Counted from the first letter of the stretch, positions 15,815 to 24,646 are shown. The stretch: 59,609 bases of DNA from GCA-002840305 sp964609365 (GCA_964609365.1 CAZSRC010000001.1:1-59609); one strand, 5' to 3'. Translations and numbers: made by a program. Notes: generated from the sequence alone by a model not told the origin.

Positions 15815-17461
15815 ATGTCAAAAAAGAATCCTAAATTTATTTTTGTAGTTGGTGGTGTTATGTCTGGTGTTGGTAAGGGTATAACTGCTGCATCTATAGG
15901 ACAGATTTTGTCTCATCAGGGCTATAATGTTAGTGCTATTAAAATTGATCCCTATATTAATGTTGATGCTGGAACAATGAATCCGGTTGAGCACGGGGAG
16001 GTTTTTGTAACTGAAGATGGTGATGAAACAGATCAGGATGTTGGCAACTATGAGAGATTTTTAAATAAAAATATTTATAAAGAAAATTACATGACAACTG
16101 GTCGTGTTTATCAAACCGTTATTAATAAGGAGAGAAATTTAGAATATGAGGGAAAATGTGTTCAAGTTGTTCCTCATATCCCAAGAGAAATTAGAGAAAG
16201 AATATATAAGGCCGTTGAAAAGACAAAAGCTGAAATTATGGTTATTGAAATTGGTGGTACTGTTGGAGAATATGAAAATTTATTATTTTTAGAAGCAGCT
16301 AGAGTGATGAAATTAAAAAACCCAGATGATGTTTTATTTGTAATGGTTTCCTACCTACCAATTCCTAGTAAGGTCGGTGAAATGAAAACAAAGCCAACTC
16401 AACATGCAGTTAGAACTTTAAATACTGCCGGAATTCAACCCAATTTTATAGTAGCAAGATCAGAAAAAGACATAGATGATATTAGAAGGGGAAAGATCGC
16501 TGTTCATTGCAATATATCAAAAGATGATGTTATTGCCGCCCCTGATATTGATTCTATTTATGATGTTCCAATAAATTTTGAAAAAAACAACCTTAGTAGT
16601 AAAATATTAAAAAAAATAAAACTAAAATCTAAGAAAAATAAGGAATCTGAAAAGGCTGAAAAAAATTGGCAGAAAATGATTAATAATATAAAAAATACCA
16701 AAAAGCAAATTAAAATTGGTATAGTTGGAAAATATTTTACAACTGGAGATTTTTCTTTGGGTGATTCATATATTTCTGTAATAGAGGCTATTAAACATGC
16801 CGGAGCTTTTAATAAAGTAAAGCCAATATTAGAATGGATTAATACAGAGGAAATAGAAAAAAATGGCACTAAATGTTTAAAGGGCTTAGATGGAATAATT
16901 GTTCCTCAGGGTTGGGGTAATCGTGGCTCGGAAGGTAAAATAAAAACAATTCAATATTGTCGAGAAAAAAAAGTTCCTTATCTTGGCCTATGTTATGGTA
17001 TGCAAATGGCTGTTATTGAATTTGCTAGAAATGTTTGTAAAATAAAAGATGCTAGTTCTGAAGAGATAAATGTAAATAGTAAAAACAAAGTTATTCATAT
17101 TATGCCAGAGCAGGCTAACTTGATAAAGGAAAAGGGCTATGGCGGAACAATTAGACTAGGGTCTTGGCCTTGTAAGATGAAGAAGGGGACAAGGCTTATG
17201 GATGCTTATAGGAAAATGGGCTATAAAGATATAATAAATGAAAGACATAGACATCGTTATGAATTTAATAATGATTACAGAGACTTATTTGAAAAAAGGG
17301 GCTTAATCATTTCTGGCACATCTCCTGACGGTCAAATAGTTGAAGCAATTGAAATAAAAGATCATCCTTTCTTTGTTGGAGTTCAGTTTCACCCAGAGTA
17401 TATATCCAGGCCTTTAAATCCTCATCCTTTATTTGTTGAATTTATTAACTCTTTGAAATAA
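15815..17461 (+). CDS. pyrG: CTP synthase
   Basis: 548 residues, full length. The synthetase domain begins FVVGGVMSGVGKGITAASIG and contains KIDPYINVDAGTMNP, EHGEVFV and EIGGTVGE. The class I glutamine amidotransferase domain has nucleophile C393 (LGLCYGMQ) and H526-E528 (FHPEY). It converts UTP to CTP with glutamine-derived ammonia and ATP. Linker residues 262-290 are unusually Lys rich. Monocistronic, with a good terminator after the stop. Confidence 0.98.
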   Translation: MSKKNPKFIFVVGGVMSGVGKGITAASIGQILSHQGYNVSAIKIDPYINVDAGTMNPVEHGEVFVTEDGDETDQDVGNYERFLNKNIYKENYMTTGRVYQTVINKERNLEYEGKCVQVVPHIPREIRERIYKAVEKTKAEIMVIEIGGTVGEYENLLFLEAARVMKLKNPDDVLFVMVSYLPIPSKVGEMKTKPTQHAVRTLNTAGIQPNFIVARSEKDIDDIRRGKIAVHCNISKDDVIAAPDIDSIYDVPINFEKNNLSSKILKKIKLKSKKNKESEKAEKNWQKMINNIKNTKKQIKIGIVGKYFTTGDFSLGDSYISVIEAIKHAGAFNKVKPILEWINTEEIEKNGTKCLKGLDGIIVPQGWGNRGSEGKIKTIQYCREKKVPYLGLCYGMQMAVIEFARNVCKIKDASSEEINVNSKNKVIHIMPEQANLIKEKGYGGTIRLGSWPCKMKKGTRLMDAYRKMGYKDIINERHRHRYEFNNDYRDLFEKRGLIISGTSPDGQIVEAIEIKDHPFFVGVQFHPEYISRPLNPHPLFVEFINSLK

Positions 17462-17486
17462 TAATAATTACTCTCTAAATAAATAA

Positions 17487-17524
17487 AAAAGGGCATCCTT
17501 AGTGGATTGCCCTTATTTTTTTTG
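17487..17524. terminator. Terminator between pyrG and the 17533 lipoprotein gene
   Basis: AAGGGCATCC (17489-17498) and GGATTGCCCTT pair with one bulge; an eight-base T run follows on the plus strand. On the minus strand the flanking sequence is also T-rich. Confidence 0.75.
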
Positions 17525-17532
17525 TTGAGCCA

Positions 17533-18060
17533 TTAATGGCTAACAAAGGTGATAATGTTATTAACATTATCATCATTTGCTAGGCCGTAGCACAAAAACC
17601 AGATTCTCTGACTACCGTTTAACACGGAGATATTGTATTTCAATGTATGGCCGATCTCCGACCTAATAGTGTAGTAAATGTAGCCATCAGAGATTTTTGT
17701 AATTGTGTAAGTAGCGTCATTTGCTACATTCTCGTAAATAGTCACTCCTCCAGGTCCTACGTGGGGGATTTCAAATCTTTCCAATCTTAATGGATTAGGA
17801 TCAATTTGAGATCCGTCTAGGCTCATCCTGAACTGATAGTCAAAAATAGCGATGCCATTTACACTTGTGCCAACTGGCGTTTTTCCAATTTCTTGAACTG
17901 GACTTGGCTTACAACCAGTCCATACATATGAATAGTTATTGTCGCCACCACCATTACCAGGGTTTCTAGGTATGTTTGGTGTTGCCATGTCATATTTCTT
18001 GCAGGAGCTTAATAGAGCTACAACCGCAATCACCATAAATAAGAATCTTGTTGTTTTCAT
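17533..18060 (-). CDS. Lipoprotein with Bacteroidota-style signal peptide
   Basis: 175 residues. Lipobox LLSSC with C20 followed by KK, the SCKK form typical of Bacteroidota lipoproteins. A low-complexity Pro/Gly/Asn linker (about 28-42) precedes a compact beta domain with three further cysteine or tryptophan landmarks (WTGCKP, WFLCYG). I recognise no family. The start is fixed by AAAGGAG 9 bases upstream and by the structured leader. GC content is clearly above the neighbouring genes. It may be transcribed alone or read through from the glycosyltransferase gene 100 bases upstream. Horizontal origin is plausible (inference). Confidence 0.75.
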   Translation of the reverse strand: MKTTRFLFMVIAVVALLSSCKKYDMATPNIPRNPGNGGGDNNYSYVWTGCKPSPVQEIGKTPVGTSVNGIAIFDYQFRMSLDGSQIDPNPLRLERFEIPHVGPGGVTIYENVANDATYTITKISDGYIYYTIRSEIGHTLKYNISVLNGSQRIWFLCYGLANDDNVNNIITFVSH

Positions 18061-18145
18061 ATCTTGGTTCTCCTTTTTTTATTTTTTTTGGTTAATACTT
18101 AAAAAACTTCTTTTTTAAAAAAATCTTTTAAGTATTAACCAAGTC
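18061..18145 (-). ncRNA. Structured 5' leader RNA, copy 2
   Basis: On the minus strand TTGGTTAATACTTAAAA (18142-18126) pairs perfectly with TTTTAAGTATTAACCAA (18104-18088), a 17-bp stem with a 21-nt loop. It is followed by an A-rich linker with AAAAATAAAAAAA and a GGAG Shine-Dalgarno. Loop, linker and Shine-Dalgarno align with copy 1 (2922-3008), which has the same order and nearly the same spacing. Compared with copy 1, pair 18139:18091 is G-C in place of A-U, and pair 18142:18088 is U-A in place of A-U. A promoter is not clear; a weak CTGTTA/TAAAAT lies inside the end of the upstream gene. Confidence 0.65.
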
Positions 18146-18160
18146 GGAGAATCAAGTATT

Positions 18161-19264
18161 TTAAAGAGCTTTATATAGCTTAACAGTTTCTTTTATTATA
18201 TTATCCCAATTATATTCAGATAATATTTTATTATACACCATTTTTAAATTTTTGTCAAGGCCTTCTCTGTTTTCATTATTTAAGAAGCTTGTTATTTTAT
18301 TCTTTAAATCTTCTACATTTTTATTTTCAAAGCTAAAAGAATCTTCCCCCATAACCTCAAGATTTGCCTCTATATTACTTATAAGTATGGCTAATTGGTA
18401 TGAAGCAGCTTCTAGTAGTGATATAGAAAGACCTTCTGCCTCAGATGGTTGTACAAATAAAGCAGCATTTGAATATAATTCATTTAAAGTTGATCCACTT
18501 TGTCTTCCTGTGAATATTATATTTTCTTTATTATCAGCTAATAATTCTAACTCTTCCTTAAAGTTTCCATCACCAACTATAACTAATTTTTTATTAGTAT
18601 TTAAATTTTTGAAAACTTCTACTAAATATTCTAATCCTTTATTTTTTACTATTCTTGAAACAGATAAAACATAAGAGTCTTTTTTTAGATTCCATTTTTC
18701 TTTTATTAATTTAGCATCTTCTTTTTTAGGTAGGCTAACACCGTTAGGTATATAGTTAACCTTTCTTTGGTATTTATTTTCTACATAATTTTTTAAACTT
18801 TTTGAAACAACTATAACCTCATCAGCTAGTAGGCAGCCAACTCTTTCTCCGAATGATAAGTATATTTTGGCTAATTTGCCCCATTTAGTATTGTAGTAGC
18901 ATTGACTATGAAAAGTAAAAACTATTTTTGTTTTTGGGCGAAATAATTTTACTAACCATATCAATGAAGCTGGTCCTATTGAGTGAAAATGTAATACATC
19001 AGCTTTTCTTCTTTTGAATACAAAATCTAAACAAGCTAAAAAAGTATGACTTATAGCATCCAAATGATTAGTATTTATACTTGGAAGTGATATTAGTTTT
19101 ATTCCTTTGTATGATTTTAGGGTTTTTTCTGTATAATTTCTTCTTGTGTAAGCAAAAACATCATGGCCAAGTTCCACTAATTTAGCAGCTAAATTATCAA
19201 CGTGTGTTTCCACTCCGCCTCCAACAGCTGGTATTCCTTTTTGTCCTATTATGTATATTTTCAT
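18161..19264 (-). CDS. Family 4 glycosyltransferase
   Basis: 367 residues with GT-B fold marks. N-terminal domain: KIYIIGQKGIPAVGGGVETHVDNLA. C-terminal nucleotide-sugar domain: VSRIVKNKGLEYLVEVFK, VIVGDG, IIFTGRQSG and the E-x7-E motif EAEGLSISLLEAA. It should transfer a sugar from a nucleotide donor to a glycan or lipid at the cytoplasmic face of the membrane; donor and acceptor cannot be read from sequence. Monocistronic behind a perfect promoter; no other sugar-transfer genes adjoin it, though a WecG-type enzyme lies 2.6 kb away. Confidence 0.92.
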   Translation of the reverse strand: MKIYIIGQKGIPAVGGGVETHVDNLAAKLVELGHDVFAYTRRNYTEKTLKSYKGIKLISLPSINTNHLDAISHTFLACLDFVFKRRKADVLHFHSIGPASLIWLVKLFRPKTKIVFTFHSQCYYNTKWGKLAKIYLSFGERVGCLLADEVIVVSKSLKNYVENKYQRKVNYIPNGVSLPKKEDAKLIKEKWNLKKDSYVLSVSRIVKNKGLEYLVEVFKNLNTNKKLVIVGDGNFKEELELLADNKENIIFTGRQSGSTLNELYSNAALFVQPSEAEGLSISLLEAASYQLAILISNIEANLEVMGEDSFSFENKNVEDLKNKITSFLNNENREGLDKNLKMVYNKILSEYNWDNIIKETVKLYKAL

Positions 19265-19284
19265 ATGTTTAATTTAATAATTAT

Positions 19285-19313
19285 ATTATATCATATTTTT
19301 TATAATATGTCAA
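19285..19313 (-). promoter_or_regulatory. Perfect extended promoter of the GT4 gene
   Basis: Minus strand: TTGACA (19308-19313), 17-nt spacer, TATAAT (19285-19290) preceded by TGa. The leader is only about 15 nt. Confidence 0.85.
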
Positions 19314-19333
19314 TATATTCAATTAAAAAATCA

Positions 19334-19361
19334 AAAAAAGACCCAAAAAAGGATCTTTTTT
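19334..19361 (-). terminator. Terminator of corA
   Basis: AAAAAAGACCC (19334-19344) and GGATCTTTTTT (19351-19361) pair with one mismatch. On the minus strand the 3' arm ends in a run of seven Ts. Confidence 0.65.
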
Positions 19362-19381
19362 AAAATATTTACATTATATCT

Positions 19382-20353
19382 TTATAACCATTTTTTCTTT
19401 CTAAAGAATATTATCATAATTATTGCTAAAAATAGCATTACAGAGCTTATGAGTAAAAAATCACTCAAACCAGATATTGTTTTAAGGGGGTTTGGCTCTA
19501 TATTCATACCAAGCATGGAGGCAATTAAATTTAGGGGCATTAAAACAACCGAGACAACTGTTAGGGTTTTCATGATGTTATTTATTTTATAACTCATAAT
19601 TGACTCACTGGTATCATGAAGTGATTCAATTATTTCTTTTTGTATCTCTGAAAACTCCCAAATTCTTTGACTATGTTCTGCTAAATTTTCATAGTAAGTT
19701 ATTATTTGATTTTGGGGAACTAAACTGCTTTTCATTTCAGTTAGTTTTTTCATTATATTTTTATGATTTTGAATTATTCTTCTGATATTAATAATATTCC
19801 TTTTTAGTGTTAGAAGTTGAGAGGTAATTATTTTTTGTTTTTCTGCAAAAATGTTTTGCTCAACTTCATTTATTTCAATATTATTTTTATCTAAAAGTAA
19901 GTAAGAGTCTTGAATAAGTTTTTCTAATATTTCATATAGAAGTATTGCCGATGATTCTAAGTTGTATGATTCTAGAAATATAGAATCTTGAACACAATAC
20001 TCAAAAAAATTATTTAAGGCTTTGGTTTTTCCATCATGAAGAGTTATTAAAAATCCGTGACCAACAAAAAATTCTATCTCTCCGGGGATTATTCTATTAT
20101 TTTCTAAAACAGGGAAGTGTAATATTACAAAAAGATAATCTTTTCCCTGGTAAATCATTGGTCTTTGGGCTGATATTATTTTTAGTGATGCCTTAAGGTG
20201 TTTATCTTCAAAAGCAAAATTTTTTTTTAAAAAATTTATTTCTTTTTTTTCTGGGTTTAAAATATTATACCATTTAACTTTTTTAGCATCTCTAGGGTTG
20301 TCAATTATAACTGATTTTATTTTTTTTGATATTTGTTCAAAATTATTTTCCAT
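19382..20353 (-). CDS. corA: CorA-type magnesium/divalent cation transporter
   Basis: 323 residues from ATG 20351-20353. A longer in-frame start (20434) would place the promoter and the preceding terminator inside the gene, so it is rejected. N-terminal soluble domain with long helices, then two C-terminal TM segments (about 262-284 and 294-315). The signature GMN is present (LGMNIEPNPL) at the end of TM1. Pentameric channel in the cytoplasmic membrane for Mg2+ or related ions. The C-terminus RKKKWL is the usual basic tail. Monocistronic. Confidence 0.93.
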   Translation of the reverse strand: MENNFEQISKKIKSVIIDNPRDAKKVKWYNILNPEKKEINFLKKNFAFEDKHLKASLKIISAQRPMIYQGKDYLFVILHFPVLENNRIIPGEIEFFVGHGFLITLHDGKTKALNNFFEYCVQDSIFLESYNLESSAILLYEILEKLIQDSYLLLDKNNIEINEVEQNIFAEKQKIITSQLLTLKRNIINIRRIIQNHKNIMKKLTEMKSSLVPQNQIITYYENLAEHSQRIWEFSEIQKEIIESLHDTSESIMSYKINNIMKTLTVVSVVLMPLNLIASMLGMNIEPNPLKTISGLSDFLLISSVMLFLAIIMIIFFRKKKWL

Positions 20354-20381
20354 AAAATTTTTATAAATTTTGTATATTAAA

Positions 20382-20411
20382 ATTTTATCAAATTTTAAGA
20401 ACTTAGTCCAA
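20382..20411 (-). promoter_or_regulatory. Promoter of corA
   Basis: Minus strand: TTGGAC (20406-20411), 18-nt spacer, TAAAAT (20382-20387) with an extended TGa. Confidence 0.6.
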
Positions 20412-20423
20412 TTTTTTAAAATT

Positions 20424-20451
20424 AAAAAGCCCACCTTAAGATGGGCTTTAT
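20424..20451 (-). terminator. Terminator of the 20520 lipoprotein gene
   Basis: AAAGCCCA (20426-20433) and TGGGCTTT (20442-20449) enclose an 8-nt loop; Ts continue on the minus strand. It separates the lipoprotein gene from corA. Confidence 0.8.
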
Positions 20452-20519
20452 TCTTTATTTTCCTAAGAAAAAAAAGAATTGCATTTATTTTTATGAAACA
20501 GGTACTCTATACAGGCACT

Positions 20520-21665
20520 TTATAAGTGAAGTCTTAAAGCATTTGATGCTGGATGATAGGTTCCTGATAAGGTAACCATCGGGTCTCTTACAAAATTTGC
20601 TCCAATACCTACTCCGTAGTCAAATAGATAATATCCATTTACCGGATTATTGGGCAGTGATACATTAAAATATCCGCCTCCAACATTTGTTGCTAAAAGC
20701 TCTGTCCATATTGGATTGGTTTCATCTGTTTTGTATCTGAAAATTATTTCAGGGCTACTAGATGAAAGCATCCAAATATTTAGTGTTCCAGAACTCGGAT
20801 TAACATGAGTTAGTATTACAGGAATATTTGCACTGTAATCTGCTGAGCCGGGAGATGGTCCACTTAATGCAGGCATAGTCTCATTACCAGGAATAACAAT
20901 TCCGTTACGAAAATTAGCATGAAAAATATTATTTTGAAGAGGTGGAGCATCTTGGCATTTGTAAGGGTTTAATGGATTAGCGTCAAACCAAACTGGCACA
21001 ACTCCTTGAACTTTTCCTGCAATAAACTTGTATCCAACCGCTAATGATCCAGATGGAGGAACGGAGATAATTATATCAATAGAGTCTCCATTAATATTGA
21101 CGCTATTGTATATAGGATCATAACTAGCGCCAGTATTTGATGCTAACTCAGTGATTCTAAATAGCACATCTCCCGGCATTACAAAGGTTGGTTTATTCAT
21201 GCGAAATCTGTAATGAAAATTATTGCTAGAAAAAGTTGACTCTACAAATCTTACCCAAACCTGGGAATCTGCTGGATTTCCACCAACAATAATTGTAACA
21301 TTCCAGTTAACCCCAAAGCTACTTATATTTAATACATAAGTTCCAGTATAGTCAAATCTAAAAGAAATTTGATCCATACTAGTCCATGTTTGACCTTGGG
21401 GCCCACTGATAGACCAGTTTACCAAGCTTAATGGTTCTGTCCAAAAAAGAACGGTTAACTGAGAGTCGGGAAGGAAAATAACTTGACCATTGTTTACAGC
21501 GGCTTTATTTAAATTGCCGTTAGAACCATTATTGCCCACAGACATGAATACTCTGTAGGTATTTTCTTTCGGTGGTTCTTTTATTAAGTCTTTCTTACAG
21601 GAAATAAATATCAAGCTTAAGCTTGAAATTACTAAAATTACTAAAATTCTAACTTGTTTTTTCAT
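20520..21665 (-). CDS. Ig/PKD-like lipoprotein, function unknown
   Basis: 381 residues. Lipobox region SLIFISC with C23 followed by KKD, a Bacteroidota-type lipoprotein start. Residues about 60-130 resemble a PKD/Ig-like fold (VLFWTEPLSLVNWSISGPQG, TYVLNISSFGVNWNVTIIVGG). The rest is beta-rich with many Pro/Asn/Gly turns and a C-terminal beta domain (IWMLSSSSPEIIFRYK, YYLFDYGVGIGANF). Unlike the other Bacteroidota-like lipoprotein it has no clear Shine-Dalgarno and lacks the structured leader. A TTGACA lies about 85 bases upstream (21748-21753, minus) with a poor -10. GC content is higher than in flanking genes. Probably surface-exposed and possibly acquired (inference). Confidence 0.75.
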   Translation of the reverse strand: MKKQVRILVILVISSLSLIFISCKKDLIKEPPKENTYRVFMSVGNNGSNGNLNKAAVNNGQVIFLPDSQLTVLFWTEPLSLVNWSISGPQGQTWTSMDQISFRFDYTGTYVLNISSFGVNWNVTIIVGGNPADSQVWVRFVESTFSSNNFHYRFRMNKPTFVMPGDVLFRITELASNTGASYDPIYNSVNINGDSIDIIISVPPSGSLAVGYKFIAGKVQGVVPVWFDANPLNPYKCQDAPPLQNNIFHANFRNGIVIPGNETMPALSGPSPGSADYSANIPVILTHVNPSSGTLNIWMLSSSSPEIIFRYKTDETNPIWTELLATNVGGGYFNVSLPNNPVNGYYLFDYGVGIGANFVRDPMVTLSGTYHPASNALRLHL

Positions 21666-21784
21666 CTTTTACTGATTTTGTTTATAATTTGTTTCATTTG
21701 TTTAAAGAACGAATTTGCAAGTTTAGATTAATATAAAAAAAACTTTTTGTCAATAGTTTTTTTGATAATTATATTTTTTTGATA

Positions 21785-21824
21785 TTTACTAAAGTCTTTA
21801 TATATTATATAATAACAAAGACTT
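21785..21824 (+). promoter_or_regulatory. Promoter flanked by an inverted repeat, upstream of wecG-NUDIX
   Basis: TTTACT (21785-21790), 17-nt spacer, TATAAT (21808-21813). AAGTCTTT (21792-21799) and AAAGACTT (21817-21824) form perfect 8-base arms on either side of the -10. This is a possible operator, similar in geometry to 2012-2041 but with different arms. Confidence 0.6.
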
Positions 21825-21847
21825 ATTTAATATAAATTAAATTTTGT

Positions 21848-23164
21848 ATGTTTAATATCTTGGGTGTTGATATTGATAACGATTTGAGTAAAATTGAACT
21901 AATCAATAAAATTAATAATTTTTTAGATTCAGATAAGGTTAATTATATAGTAACTCCAAATCCGGAGATTATTCTAAGAGCTCAAAAAGATGAGGAGCTC
22001 TTTTATATTTTAAATAAGGCCGATTTATCTTTGGCTGATGGTTTTGGTTTAAAAATAGCAGCCTTTTTGTCCGGAAAAAAATTAAACAGGTTTACTGGCG
22101 CTGATACAATAATAGATATTTTAAAAATTGCTGAAAATAGAAATAAAAAAGTTTTAATTATTAATAATAAAAGTGGTCTATCATCCTCCTCTGAAATCTC
22201 TATAGCTCTTGAAAAAGCTTTTCCTAATTTGCAATTTTTAGTTGAGGATCATGATATTTTTTATAACCTTGATAATCAAAAAAAAGATTTTATTAATCTC
22301 AAATTTAAAAGAAATAACTTATTTACCAAAATTTTTAAAAAAATTGAAAAAAATATAAATAAAAAATTAGAGTTTTTAAATACCAGTGTTTTAGATTTTG
22401 AAGCGGATATTTTAATTTGTAACTTCGGAGCTCCTTATCAAGAAAAGTTTATTAAACATAATATGGAAAAAATTCCATCACTTAGACTTGCTATAGGGAT
22501 TGGCGGGGCCTTGGATTTTTTGAGTGGAAAAGTCAAAAGAGCACCTAAATTTATGCGTTTCTTAGGTTTAGAGTGGTTATGGCGCTTGCTTACTCAGCCT
22601 TGGAGATATAAAAGAATTTATCAAGCGATTGTTGTTTTTCCTTGTAAATTTTTTTATTGGAAATTTTTATCACCATTGTTTTATAGAAAAAATGTTATCT
22701 GTATTTTATATAGAAAAAAAGAAATACCTTATATCGCTTTAGAAAATAAAAATAGAAATCCTTTGGACCACTATCAAATTCTTTTAGTTGAGAGATCTGA
22801 GGAAAAAGGTCATTGGCAATTACCACAAGGAGGCTTGGATAATCAAGCAATTAAAATTGCTGGAAGTAGGGAATTGTATGAGGAGTTAGGTATAAGCAAT
22901 TTTGTTCCTAAGAAGATATTTAAAAATATTTTCAAATATAAAAGTAATAGAAAAGGGCGCTATGGTTTCAAAGGTCAAAAACAAAGCCTACTTCTAGCTG
23001 AATTTAAAGGTTCCGATGCTGATATAAAAATAAATTATTGGGATCATTCAGACTGGAAATGGGTTAAGGCCACTGATTTAGTATTCGAGGTTCATTTATT
23101 AAGAAAAAAAGGAGCTGAGATTTTTTATAAAAAATTTGAAGAGTATATTTTAGGAAAAAAATAA
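21848..23164 (+). CDS. WecG/TagA-type glycosyltransferase fused to a NUDIX hydrolase
   Basis: 438 residues, two domains. Residues 1-255 are a WecG/TagA/CpsF (GT26) transferase: VNYIVTPNPEIILRA, DLSLADGFGLKIAAFLSG, RFTGADTI, AIGIGGALDFLSG and RAPKFMRFLGLEWLWRL. The family adds ManNAc-type sugars to undecaprenyl-PP-linked acceptors at the inner membrane face. After a hydrophobic link (about 258-280), residues 285-438 are a NUDIX domain of RppH/Ap4A type with WQLPQGG and box residues 328-350 (RELYEELGI). The first box glutamate, eight residues before the conserved Arg, is replaced by Gln, which may alter catalysis. There is no stop or frameshift between the domains. First gene of a run with gltX and engB. 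Confidence 0.88.
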   Translation: MFNILGVDIDNDLSKIELINKINNFLDSDKVNYIVTPNPEIILRAQKDEELFYILNKADLSLADGFGLKIAAFLSGKKLNRFTGADTIIDILKIAENRNKKVLIINNKSGLSSSSEISIALEKAFPNLQFLVEDHDIFYNLDNQKKDFINLKFKRNNLFTKIFKKIEKNINKKLEFLNTSVLDFEADILICNFGAPYQEKFIKHNMEKIPSLRLAIGIGGALDFLSGKVKRAPKFMRFLGLEWLWRLLTQPWRYKRIYQAIVVFPCKFFYWKFLSPLFYRKNVICILYRKKEIPYIALENKNRNPLDHYQILLVERSEEKGHWQLPQGGLDNQAIKIAGSRELYEELGISNFVPKKIFKNIFKYKSNRKGRYGFKGQKQSLLLAEFKGSDADIKINYWDHSDWKWVKATDLVFEVHLLRKKGAEIFYKKFEEYILGKK

Positions 23165-23182
23165 AATTAATTTATATAAATT

Positions 23183-24646
23183 ATGAATGAAAATATAAGA
23201 TTAAGATTTGCACCATCTCCAACTGGTTTTTTGCATATTGGTAATTTACGCACAGCATTGTTTGCTTATTTATTATCAAAAAATTTAAATGGTTCTTTTA
23301 TTTTAAGAATCGAAGATACTGACCAAAAAAGGGAGGTAGATGGAGCTGTTGATAGTCTAATTAGTATTTTAGATTGGATTGGTGTTAAATTTGATGAAGG
23401 GCCTCATCTAGGAGGAGAATTTGCTCCATATATTCAAAGTCAAAGATTGGATATTTATCAGAAGTATATACAAGAATTAATTGAAAAAGATGGCGCTTAT
23501 CATTGTTTTTGTAGCAGTGAAAGACTGGAGGAGATGAGAGATGAGCAACAAAAAAACAAACAAGCTCCGAAATATGATGGAAAATGTAGACATTTAAAAA
23601 AAGAAGAGGTCGAGAAAAAAATAAAAGATGGAGAATCTTTTGTCATTAGGCAAAAAATTCCACAAAGTTGTTGTATTGAGGTTTTTGATGAGCTTAGGGG
23701 AAAGATTATTTTTAAGTCAGCAGATTTAGATGATCATGTTTTAATAAAGTCAAATGGTATTCCAACTTATCAATTTGCTAATATAGTAGATGATCATCTA
23801 ATGAAAATTAGTCACGTTACTAGGGGTGATGAATGGTTAGCTAGTTTTCCAAAAAATGCTCTACTTTATAAAGCATTTAATTGGAATATGCCAAAGTTTA
23901 TTCACTTACCTTTGATTTTAAATAAGGGAGGTGGAAAACTTAGCAAAAGACAGGGTGATGTTTTTGTTGAGGATTATAGGAATAATGGATACTTACCCGA
24001 GGCTATTATTAATTTTTGCGCCCTACTTGGTTGGCATCCAAAAGATGATCAAGAAATTTTATCTTTAAAAGAAATTATAGAAAAATTTTCAATAGATTCT
24101 ATGGGCGTATCTCCAGCCATCTTTGATTTAGAAAAACTAGACTATTTAAATGGTTTTTATATTAGAAAAAAAGAATTGCAAGAGCTAACAAATTCTTGTC
24201 TTTTTTATTTAAAAAAGGACTCCCTGATAGATGATAATACTGATATTGGTTATATTTCCAAGGTTGTAAAGATTAGCCAAGAGAGATTAAAAAAAATTTC
24301 TGATATATCAATTTTATCATCTTTCTTTTTTAAGGATGATTTAGATTATGATATTAATTTATTACTTTGGAAGGATTTAAAAATAGAAAATATAAAAAAT
24401 AATCTAGAAGAGTTATATTTATTATTGAAAAAAATTAATGAAAATGATTGGAATAAAGAAGGTTTGGAGAATATTATTTTTTCTTATTTAAAAAATAATA
24501 ATAAAAAAAATGGTGATTATTTATGGCCAATGAGAGTTTCTTTAAGTGGAGAAAAGAATAGCCCTGGCCCAACAGAGATTGCCGATATTTATGGCAAGGA
24601 AAAAACTTTAGATAAAATAAAAAAAGCATTAAATAAAATTAAATGA
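23183..24646 (+). CDS. gltX: Glutamyl-tRNA synthetase
   Basis: 487 residues, class I. HIGN (18-21, FAPSPTGFLHIGNLRTALF) and KLSKR (252-256) are the ATP-binding signatures. A zinc-knuckle pattern is visible as CFC, then YDGKCRH about 23 residues on. Charges tRNA-Glu; whether it is also the source of Gln-tRNA through an amidotransferase cannot be told here. The C-terminal anticodon region is shorter and Lys rich. The stop overlaps the engB start (ATGA), so translation is coupled. Confidence 0.97.
   Translation: MNENIRLRFAPSPTGFLHIGNLRTALFAYLLSKNLNGSFILRIEDTDQKREVDGAVDSLISILDWIGVKFDEGPHLGGEFAPYIQSQRLDIYQKYIQELIEKDGAYHCFCSSERLEEMRDEQQKNKQAPKYDGKCRHLKKEEVEKKIKDGESFVIRQKIPQSCCIEVFDELRGKIIFKSADLDDHVLIKSNGIPTYQFANIVDDHLMKISHVTRGDEWLASFPKNALLYKAFNWNMPKFIHLPLILNKGGGKLSKRQGDVFVEDYRNNGYLPEAIINFCALLGWHPKDDQEILSLKEIIEKFSIDSMGVSPAIFDLEKLDYLNGFYIRKKELQELTNSCLFYLKKDSLIDDNTDIGYISKVVKISQERLKKISDISILSSFFFKDDLDYDINLLLWKDLKIENIKNNLEELYLLLKKINENDWNKEGLENIIFSYLKNNNKKNGDYLWPMRVSLSGEKNSPGPTEIADIYGKEKTLDKIKKALNKIK

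Noticed and set aside
20354..20434. Upstream start for corA
   Set aside because: The extension contains the predicted corA promoter and the preceding gene's terminator, and has no counterpart in CorA proteins.
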